DNA from: Amycolatopsis lurida
GTDB taxonomy: Bacteria > Actinomycetota > Actinomycetes > Mycobacteriales > Pseudonocardiaceae
Direction: 5' to 3'
DNA length: 64,000 bases
NCBI RefSeq assembly: GCF_900105055.1
Contig: NZ_FNTA01000004.1
Coordinates: 5,611,501-5,675,500, forward strand
Position numbers and translations under genes: made by a program. Of this stretch, positions 42,316-50,914 are shown one piece after another; the stretch's first letter is position 1; each line of letters begins with the position of its first letter. The notes below the pieces were generated by a model that saw nothing but the letters and a program-made list of their open reading frames with translations, did no database searches and had not been told where the DNA came from.

Positions 42316-43953
42316 ATGGCGGAGCTGACGATCTCCTCGGATGAGATCCGTAGCGCGATCGAGAACTACGTCTCGAGTTACGCCCCGGACGTGAGCCGGG
42401 AAGAGGTCGGCGTCGTCGTCGACGCCGGTGACGGTATCGCCCACATCGAGGGTCTGCCCTCGGCGATGGCCAACGAGCTGCTCGAGTTCCCCGGCGGGGT
42501 CCTCGGCGTGGCGCTGAACCTGGACGCGCGCTCCATCGGTGCCGCGATCCTCGGCGACTTCGAGACCGTCGTCGAAGGCCAGGAAGTCAAGCGGACCGGT
42601 CAGGTCCTTTCGGTTCCGGTCGGCGAGGGCTACCTCGGCCGGGTCGTGAACCCGCTGGGCGCCCCGATCGACGGCCTCGGCGAGATCGAGACCACCGACC
42701 GCCGCCCGCTGGAGGTCAAGGCCGCTTCGGTGGTCGAGCGCCAGCCGGTGTCGGAGCCGCTGCAGACCGGTATCACCGCCATCGACGCGATGACCCCGAT
42801 CGGCCGTGGCCAGCGTCAGCTGATCATCGGTGACCGCAAGACCGGTAAGACGGCCGTCGCGGTGGACACGATCATCAACCAGAAGGCCAACTGGGACTCC
42901 GGCGACCCGAAGAAGCAGGTTCGCTGCATCTACGTCGCGGTCGGCCAGAAGGGCTCCACGATCGCCGCGGTGAAGAAGTCCCTCGAGGACGCCGGCGCGA
43001 TGGAGTACACCACCATCGTCGCGGCCCCCGCGTCGGACTCCGCCGGCTTCAAGTGGATCGCGCCGTACACCGGCTCGGCCATCGGCCAGCACTGGATGTA
43101 CGAGGGCAAGCACGTCCTCATCGTGTTCGACGACCTGACCAAGCAGGCCGACGCCTACCGCGCGATCTCGCTGCTGCTGCGTCGCCCGCCGGGCCGTGAA
43201 GCCTTCCCCGGCGACGTCTTCTACTTGCACTCCCGTCTCCTCGAGCGTTGCGCGAAGCTCTCGGACGAGCTGGGCGCGGGCTCGCTGACCGGTCTCCCGA
43301 TCATCGAGACCAAGGCGAACGACGTGTCGGCCTACATCCCGACGAACGTCATTTCGATCACCGACGGTCAGTGCTTCTTCCAGTCGGACCTGTTCAACGC
43401 CGGTCAGCGCCCCGCCATCGACGTGGGTATCTCGGTTTCCCGCGTGGGTGGTGCCGCGCAGGTCAAGGCGATGAAGGACGTTTCGGGTTCGCTCCGTATC
43501 GACCTGTCGCAGTACCGCGAGCTGGAGGCCTTCGCGGCCTTCGCTTCGGACCTCGACGACGCGTCGAAGGCGCAGCTCGAGCGTGGTGCCCGCCTGTACG
43601 AGGTGCTCAAGCAGCCGCAGTACTCGCCGATCCCGGTCGAGGAGCAGGTCGTCACGGTGTACCTCGGCACGAACGGTCACTTCGACACCGTTCCGACCGA
43701 GGACGTGCGCCGCTTCCGCGACGAGTTCGTCGACTCCGCGCGTCGCAAGCACGGAGAGCTCCTCAAGGACATCCGCGAGTCGGGCAAGTTCTCCAAGGAG
43801 ACCGCTTCCGGGCTGGTCGACGCGGTGAACGAGTTCAAGAAGGAGTTCACCACCTCCGAGGGCAAGAGCCTGGTCGAGGTCTCCGACGCGATGGACGCCG
43901 AGAAGGTCGGGCAGGAGACCGTCAAGGTCAACAAGCCCGCCCCGAAGAAGTGA
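42316..43953 (+). CDS. atpA: F1Fo ATP synthase subunit alpha
   Basis: The 545-residue non-catalytic nucleotide-binding subunit has the P-loop GDRKTGKTAVA, the arginine-finger region around SVSRVGGAAQVKAMK, and the usual beta-barrel N-terminus. A short acidic/Lys C-terminal extension (KVGQETVKVNKPAPKK) resembles the one that suppresses ATP hydrolysis in mycobacterial alpha; that role here is inference. Ribosome site GGGAACG. Confidence 0.97.
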   Translation: MAELTISSDEIRSAIENYVSSYAPDVSREEVGVVVDAGDGIAHIEGLPSAMANELLEFPGGVLGVALNLDARSIGAAILGDFETVVEGQEVKRTGQVLSVPVGEGYLGRVVNPLGAPIDGLGEIETTDRRPLEVKAASVVERQPVSEPLQTGITAIDAMTPIGRGQRQLIIGDRKTGKTAVAVDTIINQKANWDSGDPKKQVRCIYVAVGQKGSTIAAVKKSLEDAGAMEYTTIVAAPASDSAGFKWIAPYTGSAIGQHWMYEGKHVLIVFDDLTKQADAYRAISLLLRRPPGREAFPGDVFYLHSRLLERCAKLSDELGAGSLTGLPIIETKANDVSAYIPTNVISITDGQCFFQSDLFNAGQRPAIDVGISVSRVGGAAQVKAMKDVSGSLRIDLSQYRELEAFAAFASDLDDASKAQLERGARLYEVLKQPQYSPIPVEEQVVTVYLGTNGHFDTVPTEDVRRFRDEFVDSARRKHGELLKDIRESGKFSKETASGLVDAVNEFKKEFTTSEGKSLVEVSDAMDAEKVGQETVKVNKPAPKK

Positions 43954-43964
43954 GCTGATAGCTC

Positions 43965-44903
43965 ATGGCCGCACAACTCCGAGAACTCCGGTCGCGAATC
44001 AAGGCGACCAAGTCCATCGGCAAGATCACCAAGGCGATGGAGCTCATCGCCACCGCGCGCATCACCAAGGCGCGGGCGAAGGTCGCGGCTTCCCGGCCGT
44101 ACTCGGACGAGATCACGAACGTGCTCTCGGCCCTGGCCGGAGCCTCGGCGAACCTCGACCACCCGTTGCTGGTCGAGCGTCCGAACCCGAAGCGCGCGGC
44201 GGTCCTCGTGATCACCAGCGACAAGGGTCAGTGCGGTGGGTACAACTCCAACGTGCTGAAGGCGACCGAGGAGCTCCTCACGCTGCTGCGTGAGCAGGGC
44301 AAGGAGCCGGTGCTGTACGTGACCGGCAACAAGGGCCTGAGCTTCTACCGGTTCCGCGGGCGCGAGGTGGCCGAGAGCTGGACGGGATTCTCCGACCAGC
44401 CCGGTTACGTCAACGCCGCGGAGGCCGGTGAGCTCATCGTCGAGTCGTTCCTGAACGGCGCCGACGACGAGTCGGGCAACGCCGACGGCATCCTGGGTGT
44501 CGACGAGATCCACGTCGTCTACACCGAGTTCGTCTCGATGCTCACCCAGCGTCCCGTCGCCAAGCGCGTCGCGCCGCTCGAGGTCGAGTACACCGAGGGC
44601 GAAGAGGAGAAGCCCGAAAGCCTGCTCCCGAGCTACGAGTTCGAGCCCAGCGCCGACAAGCTGCTCGCCGCGTTGCTGCCGAAGTACATCAACACGCGGC
44701 TCTTCGCGGCGATGCTCGAGTCGGCGGCGTCCGAACTCGCGGCCCGCCGCACCGCGATGAAGGCGGCGTCGGACAACGCGAACGAACTGGTGAACACGCT
44801 GACGCGGGAGGCGAACCAGGCCCGCCAGGCGCAGATCACCCAGGAGATCTCCGAAATCGTCGGTGGGGCGAACGCTCTCACCGCAGCAGGAAGTGATGAC
44901 TGA
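43965..44903 (+). CDS. atpG: F1Fo ATP synthase subunit gamma
   Basis: The 312-residue rotor shaft has the N-terminal helix LRELRSRIKATKSIGKITKAM, the Rossmann-like core (LVITSDKGQCGGYNSNVLK) and the C-terminal helix ending RQAQITQEISEIVGGANAL. It starts 11 bases after atpA, and its TGA shares a base with the atpD start. Confidence 0.97.
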   Translation: MAAQLRELRSRIKATKSIGKITKAMELIATARITKARAKVAASRPYSDEITNVLSALAGASANLDHPLLVERPNPKRAAVLVITSDKGQCGGYNSNVLKATEELLTLLREQGKEPVLYVTGNKGLSFYRFRGREVAESWTGFSDQPGYVNAAEAGELIVESFLNGADDESGNADGILGVDEIHVVYTEFVSMLTQRPVAKRVAPLEVEYTEGEEEKPESLLPSYEFEPSADKLLAALLPKYINTRLFAAMLESAASELAARRTAMKAASDNANELVNTLTREANQARQAQITQEISEIVGGANALTAAGSDD

Positions 44904-46327
44904 TGACCAGTACTGAAGCCCGTGCCAAGGGGCGCATCGTCTCGGTGACCGGCCCGGTCGTCGACGTCGAATTCCCGCGCGGTTCCGTTCCCGACCAGTT
45001 CAACGCGCTCAAGGTCGAAATCGAGTTCGAGCAGCTCCGCAAGACGGTGACGCTCGAGGTCGCCAGCCACCTCGGTGACAACATCGTCCGCACCATCTCG
45101 CTCCAGCCGCAGGACGGCCTCGTCCGTGGCGCCGAGGTCACCGACACCGGCGGCCCGATCACGGTGCCGGTCGGCGACAAGGTCAAGGGGCACGTCTACA
45201 ACGCGCTCGGCGAGTGCCTCGACGAGCCCGGCTACGGCGAGGACCTCGAGCGCTGGGGCATCCACCGCAACCCGCCCTCCTTCGACCAGCTCGAAGGCAA
45301 GACGGAGATGCTGGAGACCGGCCTCAAGGTCGTCGACCTGCTGACCCCGTACGTGCAGGGTGGCAAGATCGGCCTGTTCGGCGGTGCCGGCGTCGGCAAG
45401 ACGGTGCTCATCAAGGAGATGATCACCCGTGTCGCCCGGAACTTCGGTGGTACCTCGGTGTTCGCCGGTGTCGGTGAGCGCACCCGTGAGGGCAACGACC
45501 TCTTCCTGGAGATGTCCGAGGACGGCGTCATCAACGACACCGCCCTCGTCTTCGGCCAGATGGACGAGCCGCCGGGCACCCGTATGCGGGTCGCGCTGTC
45601 CGCGCTGACCATGGCGGAGTACTTCCGCGATGTGCAGAACCAGGACGTGCTGCTCTTCATCGACAACATCTTCCGGTTCACCCAGGCCGGTTCCGAGGTG
45701 TCGACCCTGCTGGGCCGCATGCCTTCGGCCGTGGGTTACCAGCCGACGCTGGCGGACGAGATGGGCCAGCTCCAGGAGCGGATCACCTCGACCCGTGGTC
45801 GTTCGATCACCTCGATGCAGGCGATCTACGTCCCCGCGGACGACTACACCGACCCGGCCCCGGCGACGACGTTCGCCCACCTGGACGCCACCACGGAGCT
45901 TTCCCGTGGCGTGTTCCAGAAGGGCATCTTCCCGGCGGTGGACCCGCTGGCGTCGACGTCGACCATTCTCGACCCGGCCATCGTCGGTGAGGACCACTAC
46001 CGCGTGGCCTCCGAGGTCATCCGGATCCTGCAGAAGTACAAGGAGCTGCAGGACATCATCGCGATCCTCGGTATGGACGAGCTCTCGGAAGAGGACAAGC
46101 TCACCGTTCAGCGCGCGCGCCGCATCGAGCGGTTCCTGTCGCAGAACATGCTGGTCGCCGAGGCCTTCACCGGTCAGCCGGGCTCGACCGTGCCGCTGTC
46201 GGAGACCATCGAGTCGTTCGACCGCATCACCAAGGGCGACTTCGACCACTACCCGGAGCAGGCGTTCCTGGGTATCGGTGGCCTCGAAGACCTCGAGAAG
46301 AAGTACAAGGAAATCACCAAGAAGTGA
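44903..46327 (+). CDS. atpD: F1Fo ATP synthase subunit beta
   Basis: The 474-residue catalytic subunit shows the P-loop GGAGVGKTVL, the catalytic Glu in GVGERTREGNDL, and the DELSEEDKLTVQRARRIERF segment near the C-terminus. The start ATG overlaps the atpG stop by one base. A 114-base gap, longer than elsewhere in the operon, separates it from atpC. Confidence 0.98.
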   Translation: MTSTEARAKGRIVSVTGPVVDVEFPRGSVPDQFNALKVEIEFEQLRKTVTLEVASHLGDNIVRTISLQPQDGLVRGAEVTDTGGPITVPVGDKVKGHVYNALGECLDEPGYGEDLERWGIHRNPPSFDQLEGKTEMLETGLKVVDLLTPYVQGGKIGLFGGAGVGKTVLIKEMITRVARNFGGTSVFAGVGERTREGNDLFLEMSEDGVINDTALVFGQMDEPPGTRMRVALSALTMAEYFRDVQNQDVLLFIDNIFRFTQAGSEVSTLLGRMPSAVGYQPTLADEMGQLQERITSTRGRSITSMQAIYVPADDYTDPAPATTFAHLDATTELSRGVFQKGIFPAVDPLASTSTILDPAIVGEDHYRVASEVIRILQKYKELQDIIAILGMDELSEEDKLTVQRARRIERFLSQNMLVAEAFTGQPGSTVPLSETIESFDRITKGDFDHYPEQAFLGIGGLEDLEKKYKEITKK

Positions 46328-46441
46328 TGTTCCGATGAGCGGCGGGATCAGTGTCTACTGTGGACGCTGGTCCCGTCGTTCGCATACCGGGAACTTTGAC
46401 TATTACACTCGGTGCCAGCACCTGAGGTGAAGGGAAGCTAC

Positions 46442-46807
46442 GTGGCTGAGATTTCTGTCGAGCTGGTAGCCGTCGAGCGCCGTCTGTGGTCCGGCACCGC
46501 CACGTTCGTGGTGGCGCAGACCACCGAGGGCGAGATCGGCATCATGGCCGGTCACGAGCCGGTCCTGGGCCAGCTCGTCGAGGGCGGCGTCGTGAAGGTG
46601 ACGACCACGGACGGCGAGACCGTGACTGCCGCGGTGCACGGCGGGTTCCTGTCGGTCACCGCGACCGGCGTGAGCATCCTCGCGGAGAGCGCGGAGCTTT
46701 CGCACGAGATCGACGTCGACGCGGCCAAGAAGGCGCTGACCGGCGAAGACGAGCAAGAGCGGGCTAGGGCGACCGCCCAGCTCCGCGCGGCCGGTCAGTC
46801 AGTCTGA
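46442..46807 (+). CDS. atpC: F1Fo ATP synthase subunit epsilon
   Basis: The 121-residue protein has the N-terminal beta-barrel (LWSGTATFVVAQTTEGEIGIMAGHEPVLGQL read in parts) and a short C-terminal helical pair. I chose GTG 46442, which follows GAAGGGAAGC; an upstream ATG (46412) in frame lacks family similarity. It is the last subunit gene and is followed 25 bases later by DUF2550. Confidence 0.95.
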   Translation: MAEISVELVAVERRLWSGTATFVVAQTTEGEIGIMAGHEPVLGQLVEGGVVKVTTTDGETVTAAVHGGFLSVTATGVSILAESAELSHEIDVDAAKKALTGEDEQERARATAQLRAAGQSV

Positions 46808-46832
46808 TCGGGCGAAGGACAGGGGCCGGGCC

Positions 46833-47267
46833 GTGGAAATCGCCGTGGGTGTTCTCGGGGCCCTGACCATCCTGGCCGTCGTCGTGGCCTGGTATTCGTT
46901 GCGGTGGGTCCGGATGCGCCGCGGTGGTGGCGTGAGTGTCGCCCTGCGGTGGCGTCCGGACGAGGCGCGGTCCAGCTGGCATCTGGGGCTGGGCCGCTAC
47001 GAGGGCGACGAGTTCGTCTGGTTCCGGGTGTGGAGCCTGCGGACCGGCCCGGACCGGGTCTTCCAGCGGGCGAGTATGGAGATCGCGGACCGGCGCGATC
47101 CCTCCGGCACGGAGGCGTACGCCGTCCCCGAAGGGGCGATCGTCCTGCGGTGTGAGTCCGCCACGCAGGAGGCGATCGAGATCGCGATGGGTCCCGGCGC
47201 CCTCACCGGTTTCCTCTCCTGGCTCGAATCGGCCCCGCCCGGGCGCCGCCTCCCACGCGCCTCCTGA
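46833..47267 (+). CDS. DUF2550 membrane-anchored protein
   Basis: The 144-residue protein has one N-terminal membrane helix (GVLGALTILAVVVAWYSLRW) and a soluble domain with SWHLGLGRYEGDEFVWFRVWSL and ESATQEAIEIAMGPGALTGF. DUF2550 proteins follow atpC in most actinobacteria (Rv1312 position); their function is unknown, and the place suggests a link with the membrane or ATP synthase. Its TGA touches the first unit of the tandem repeat. Confidence 0.9.
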   Translation: MEIAVGVLGALTILAVVVAWYSLRWVRMRRGGGVSVALRWRPDEARSSWHLGLGRYEGDEFVWFRVWSLRTGPDRVFQRASMEIADRRDPSGTEAYAVPEGAIVLRCESATQEAIEIAMGPGALTGFLSWLESAPPGRRLPRAS

Positions 47268-47434
47268 TCACACGCGTGCCGTCCGTCCAATCACGCGTGT
47301 CGTCCGTCTGATCACGCGAGTTACGCCGTCTGATCACGCGAGTTACGCCTCTGATCACGCGAGTTGCGAGTCCAATCACGCGAGTTACGCCTTCGATCAC
47401 GCGAGTTACGCCGTCTGATCACGCGAGTTCGCCG
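47267..47434. repeat. Eight-unit tandem repeat, 21-23 bp period
   Basis: Eight contiguous units begin ATCACGCGAGTTACG (two early ones diverge) at 47267, 47290, 47311, 47333, 47354, 47375, 47396 and 47418. Most units are preceded by TG, making TGATCACGCG. Units 3 and 7 are identical and units 4 and 6 are close variants of them, while 1 and 2 have drifted. The array fills the gap between DUF2550 and the EPSP-synthase-like gene and ends about 25 bases before its GTG. Confidence 0.9.
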
Positions 47435-47459
47435 TTCGCGCACGCCGTATGCTCACGCC

Positions 47460-48695
47460 GTGACCATCGTCGACATCCCCGGTTCGAAGTCGATCACCGC
47501 CCGAGGCCTGTTCCTCGCGGCCGCCGCCCACGGGACGACCGTACTGGGCAGGCCACTGCGTTCGGATGACTCCGAGGGCTTCGCCGAAGGCCTTCTCAAG
47601 CTCGGCTATCAGGTCGCCCGCACTGACGAGGAGTGGACGATCGAAGGCAGGCCCGAAGGCCCAGCCGTCGACAGCGCCGACGTCTTCTGCCGCGACGGCG
47701 CCACCACCGCGCGTTTCCTGCCCGCGCTGGCCGCCGCCGGGCACGGCACCTTCCGCTTCGACGCCTCCGAGCAGATGCGCGCCCGCCCGCTGGGCCCGCT
47801 GACCGACGCGTTGCTGGAGCTGGGCGTCGACCTCACCTTCGAAGGCGCGCCGGGACACCATCCGCTGGTCGTGCGGGCCGACGGCATCAAAGGCGGGGAG
47901 CTGACGCTGGACGCGGGGCTGTCCTCCCAGTTCCTGACCGCGTTGTTGCTGGTCGGGCCCCTGACGTCCGAGGGGCTGCGGATCACCGTGACCGACCTCG
48001 TTTCGGTGCCCTACGTCGAGATCACCATCGCGATGATGCGGCGCTTCGGCGTCGAGGTCGTCCGGGACGGCGACACGTTCATCGTGCCGCCCACGCCGTA
48101 CCGGGCTTGCCGCTACGAGATCGAGCCCGACGCTTCGACGTCCAGCTACTTCTTCGCGGCCGCCGCGCTGACCGGCGACTCGGTGACCGTGCCGGGTTTG
48201 GGGGACGGTGCCCTGCAAGGAGATCTGGCCTTCGTCGAGGTCCTGCGGCAGATGGGCGCGGACGTCCAGGTGGGCCCGGACGCCGTGACCGTGATCGGGA
48301 CGGGCGGACTGCGCGGCGTCACCGTGAACATGCGCGACATCTCCGACACCGTGCCGACGCTCGCGGCCATCGCGCCGTTCGCGGACGGGCCGGTGCGGAT
48401 CGAGGACGTCTACAACACGCGGATCAAGGAATGCGACCGGCTCGCGGCGTGCGAGGAGAACCTGCGCGCGATGGGTGTTCCGGTCGAGACGGGGCGGGAC
48501 TGGATCGAGATCCAGCCGGGTGTGCCGACGGGGACCCTGGTGAAGTGCCGGCGGGACCACCGGATCGCGATGGCGTTCAGCGTCACGGGTCTGCGGACGC
48601 CGGGGATCACGCTGGACGACCCGGGGTGTGTGAAGAAGACGTTCCCCGGCTTCCACGACGCCCTCGCCGCGCTTCGGGCCTCCTGGGGACTCTGA
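47460..48695 (+). CDS. aroA: EPSP synthase-like protein (3-phosphoshikimate 1-carboxyvinyltransferase)
   Basis: The 411-residue protein belongs to the enolpyruvyl transferase family. Visible residues: IPGSKSITARGLFLAAA, the phosphoshikimate loop LSSQFLTALLL, MRDISDTVPTLAAIAP (catalytic Asp), IKECDRLAACEENLRAMG and CRRDHRIAMAFSV. The usual GNAGTAxR loop is altered to GATTARFLPAL, so inhibitor response or substrate could differ. It should make EPSP for aromatic synthesis. Its position between DUF2550 and the adenosyltransferase is not that of the mycobacterial aroA, so it may be a second copy. GTG 47460 gives the normal N-terminus. Confidence 0.82.
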   Translation: MTIVDIPGSKSITARGLFLAAAAHGTTVLGRPLRSDDSEGFAEGLLKLGYQVARTDEEWTIEGRPEGPAVDSADVFCRDGATTARFLPALAAAGHGTFRFDASEQMRARPLGPLTDALLELGVDLTFEGAPGHHPLVVRADGIKGGELTLDAGLSSQFLTALLLVGPLTSEGLRITVTDLVSVPYVEITIAMMRRFGVEVVRDGDTFIVPPTPYRACRYEIEPDASTSSYFFAAAALTGDSVTVPGLGDGALQGDLAFVEVLRQMGADVQVGPDAVTVIGTGGLRGVTVNMRDISDTVPTLAAIAPFADGPVRIEDVYNTRIKECDRLAACEENLRAMGVPVETGRDWIEIQPGVPTGTLVKCRRDHRIAMAFSVTGLRTPGITLDDPGCVKKTFPGFHDALAALRASWGL

Positions 48696-48777
48696 ATACG
48701 TCAGTGGAAAACATGGGATCATCACGAAGCGGCATTTCTACCGGGTTCCCGACGTGATCCGCGTCTATTCTCGGCCT

Positions 48778-48930
48778 ATGACTCAGAGCGAGGACGCGAA
48801 CCGCTGGAGCCACCTTCCCGAGTCCGTGTCCCTGGAGGACACGATCACGATGAAGGCGATCGACCCGGGCAAGGACGGCACGCCCGAAGTCGACCTCGAG
48901 CGCTATTGGGCAGCACAGGAACAGGGCTGA
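48778..48930 (+). CDS. Small acidic protein, 50 residues
   Basis: An open frame of 50 codons with high third-position GC encodes MTQSEDANRWSHLPESVSLE, then a Lys/Asp-rich middle, ending DLERYWAAQEQG. It has no membrane segment and no family I recognise. There is no ribosome site, but TATTCT at 48766-48771 stands six bases before the ATG, as expected of a leaderless gene. A strong hairpin follows 14 bases after the stop. Codon pattern, promoter and terminator together make it a likely real gene. Confidence 0.7.
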   Translation: MTQSEDANRWSHLPESVSLEDTITMKAIDPGKDGTPEVDLERYWAAQEQG

Positions 48931-48944
48931 ACTCCTACTCATCA

Positions 48945-49002
48945 CGCGATTCGGCACCTGGTCGCGGTCGTTGCCACGACCGCCACCAGGTGCCGAATCG
49001 CG
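48945..49002. terminator. Bidirectional hairpin, 18 + 8 bp stem
   Basis: CGCGATTCGGCACCTGGT pairs perfectly with 48985-49002. After a single C-C mismatch, GCGGTCGT pairs with ACGACCGC around the loop TGCC. It lies between the small-protein gene and the convergent adenosyltransferase gene and can serve both. Confidence 0.75.
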
Positions 49003-49005
49003 TTG

Positions 49006-49578
49006 TCAGGAGGCGCCGCCGGGCTGCCACAGGATGTCGCCGTCCGGATTCGCCAGCCGCGACAGGATGAACAGCAGGTCCGAGAGCCGGTTCAGGTATT
49101 TGATCGCCAGCTGGTTCGTCGCGGCCTGCTCGGCCTCGAAAAGCGCCCAGCCGGAACGCTCCGCCCGCCGCGCGACCGTGCGGGCCTGATGCAGGAAAGC
49201 CGCACCCGGGGTGCCGCCCGGCAGGATGAACGACGTCAGCTTCGGCACACGCTCGTTGAACTCGTCGCACCAGCCTTCGAGCCGCTCGATGTACCGCTCG
49301 GTGATGCGCAGCGGCTCGTACGGCGGGTTCTCCACGATGGGCGCGCACAGATCCGCGCCGACGTCGAAGAGATCGTTCTGGACCGCACGCAGCACCTGCG
49401 TGATTTCCTCGGGAAGACCGCCCATCGCGAGCGCGAGCCCGATGACGGAGTTGGCTTCGTCGACGTCGGCGTACGCACCCAGCCGTGGCGAGGTCTTCGG
49501 CACGCGGGAGCCGTCGCCGAGCGCCGTGGTGCCGTTGTCGCCGACCTTCGTGTACACGCGGTTGATGCGAACGACCAT
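49006..49578 (-). CDS. Cob(I)alamin adenosyltransferase, PduO type
   Basis: The 190-residue enzyme transfers adenosine from ATP to cob(I)alamin, making coenzyme B12. N-terminal motif RVYTKVGDNGTTALGDGSRVPK binds ATP (read in parts). Further marks: ADVDEANSVIGLAL, LFDVGADLCAP, SFILPGGTPGAAFLHQARTV (with the ARTVARRAER helix) and the final DLLFILSRLAN. It may serve the B12-dependent mutase encoded at 55196-57217. The ATG has TAGAGT seven bases upstream and no ribosome site, so it may be leaderless. Rv1314c is the syntenic counterpart. Confidence 0.93.
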   Translation of the reverse strand: MVVRINRVYTKVGDNGTTALGDGSRVPKTSPRLGAYADVDEANSVIGLALAMGGLPEEITQVLRAVQNDLFDVGADLCAPIVENPPYEPLRITERYIERLEGWCDEFNERVPKLTSFILPGGTPGAAFLHQARTVARRAERSGWALFEAEQAATNQLAIKYLNRLSDLLFILSRLANPDGDILWQPGGAS

Positions 49579-49639
49579 GAAGCCGACTCTACCGGCCCGG
49601 CGTAAGGCAAATCCGGGCGAGAGGGCATGATTGGCGCCC

Positions 49640-50914
49640 ATGAGCGAGCACTTCGACGTGCACGGCGGAGCACGGCTGGTCGGCGAGGTCGACGTGGTCG
49701 GGGCCAAGAACAGCGTCCTGAAACTGATGGCCGCGGCCCTGCTGGCCGAGGGTACGACGACCATCACGAACTGCCCCCAGATCCTGGACGTCCCGCTGAT
49801 GGGCGACGTCCTGCGCAGTGTCGGCTGCGACGTCGTCATCGACGGCGACACCGCCAAGATCACCACTCCGGCCGAGCTGTCGCACCGGGCCGATTCGGCC
49901 GCGATGGGCAAGCTGCGCGCGTCGGTGTGCGTGCTGGGTCCGCTGGTCGGACGGCTCAAGCAAGCCGTCGTCGCGCTGCCGGGCGGCGACGCCATCGGTT
50001 CCCGTCCGCTGGACATGCACCAGAACGGCCTGCGCAAGCTCGGTGCCACCAGCACCATCGAGCACGGCTGTGTCGTGGCGAAGGCCGACGGGCTGCGCGG
50101 CGCGCAGATCTGGCTGGACTTCCCGAGTGTCGGCGCCACCGAGAACATCCTGATGGCCGCCGTGCTCGCCGAGGGCACGACGGTCATCGACAACGCCGCC
50201 CGCGAGCCCGAGATCGTCGACATCTGCACGATGCTGACCGAGATGGGCGCGAAGGTCGAAGGCGCGGGCACCTCGACCCTCACCGTCGAGGGCGTCGAGA
50301 AGCTGCACCCCACCGAGCATCGCGTGATCGGCGACCGGATCGTCGGCGCGACCTGGGCGTTCGCCGCCGCGATGACCAGGGGCGACCTGACCGTCCGCGG
50401 TGTCAACCCGCACTACCTCGACCTGGTCCTCGACAAGCTCCGCCTGGCGGGCGCCGAGGTCGAGACGTTCGACGGCGAGGGGTTCCGCATCGTCCAGAAC
50501 GAGCGCCCGAAGGCCGTCGACTGGGTGACGCTGCCGTACCCCGGTTTCGCGACCGACCTGCAGCCGTTCGCGGTGGCGTTGTCGGCGGTTTCCGAAGGCA
50601 CGTCGATGATCACGGAGAACATCTACGAGGCCCGGTTCCGGTTCATCGAAGAGATGATGCGGCTTTCCGGCGACGCGCGCACCGACGGCCACCACGCCGT
50701 CGTGCGGGGCGTGGAGAGGCTTTCGAGCGCTCCGGTGTGGGCCGCGGACATCCGCGCCGGTGCCGGGCTGGTCCTGGCCGGGCTCTGCGCGGACGGCGTC
50801 ACCGAGGTCTGGGACGTCTTCCACATCGACCGCGGTTACCCGCACTTCGTGGAGAACCTGAACCGGCTCGGTGCCCGGATCGAGCGAGTGGCCGGCGAAC
50901 CCGACCGGGCCTGA
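49640..50914 (+). CDS. murA: UDP-GlcNAc 1-carboxyvinyltransferase with Asp at the catalytic Cys position
   Basis: The 424-residue enzyme adds enolpyruvate to UDP-GlcNAc, the first committed step of peptidoglycan synthesis. N-terminal GAKNSVLKLMAAALL is present, as is RASVCVLGPLVGR. The active-site loop reads LPGGDAIGSRPLDMH: residue 117 is Asp where E. coli has Cys115. Asp at this site is known in M. tuberculosis MurA and makes it insensitive to fosfomycin. ATG 49640 was chosen over TTG 49631. It abuts the convergent serine protease gene without any gap. Confidence 0.97.
   Translation: MSEHFDVHGGARLVGEVDVVGAKNSVLKLMAAALLAEGTTTITNCPQILDVPLMGDVLRSVGCDVVIDGDTAKITTPAELSHRADSAAMGKLRASVCVLGPLVGRLKQAVVALPGGDAIGSRPLDMHQNGLRKLGATSTIEHGCVVAKADGLRGAQIWLDFPSVGATENILMAAVLAEGTTVIDNAAREPEIVDICTMLTEMGAKVEGAGTSTLTVEGVEKLHPTEHRVIGDRIVGATWAFAAAMTRGDLTVRGVNPHYLDLVLDKLRLAGAEVETFDGEGFRIVQNERPKAVDWVTLPYPGFATDLQPFAVALSAVSEGTSMITENIYEARFRFIEEMMRLSGDARTDGHHAVVRGVERLSSAPVWAADIRAGAGLVLAGLCADGVTEVWDVFHIDRGYPHFVENLNRLGARIERVAGEPDRA

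Noticed and set aside
47267..47434. Repeat array as a CRISPR locus
   Set aside because: Units are directly contiguous with no unique spacers and no cas genes nearby.
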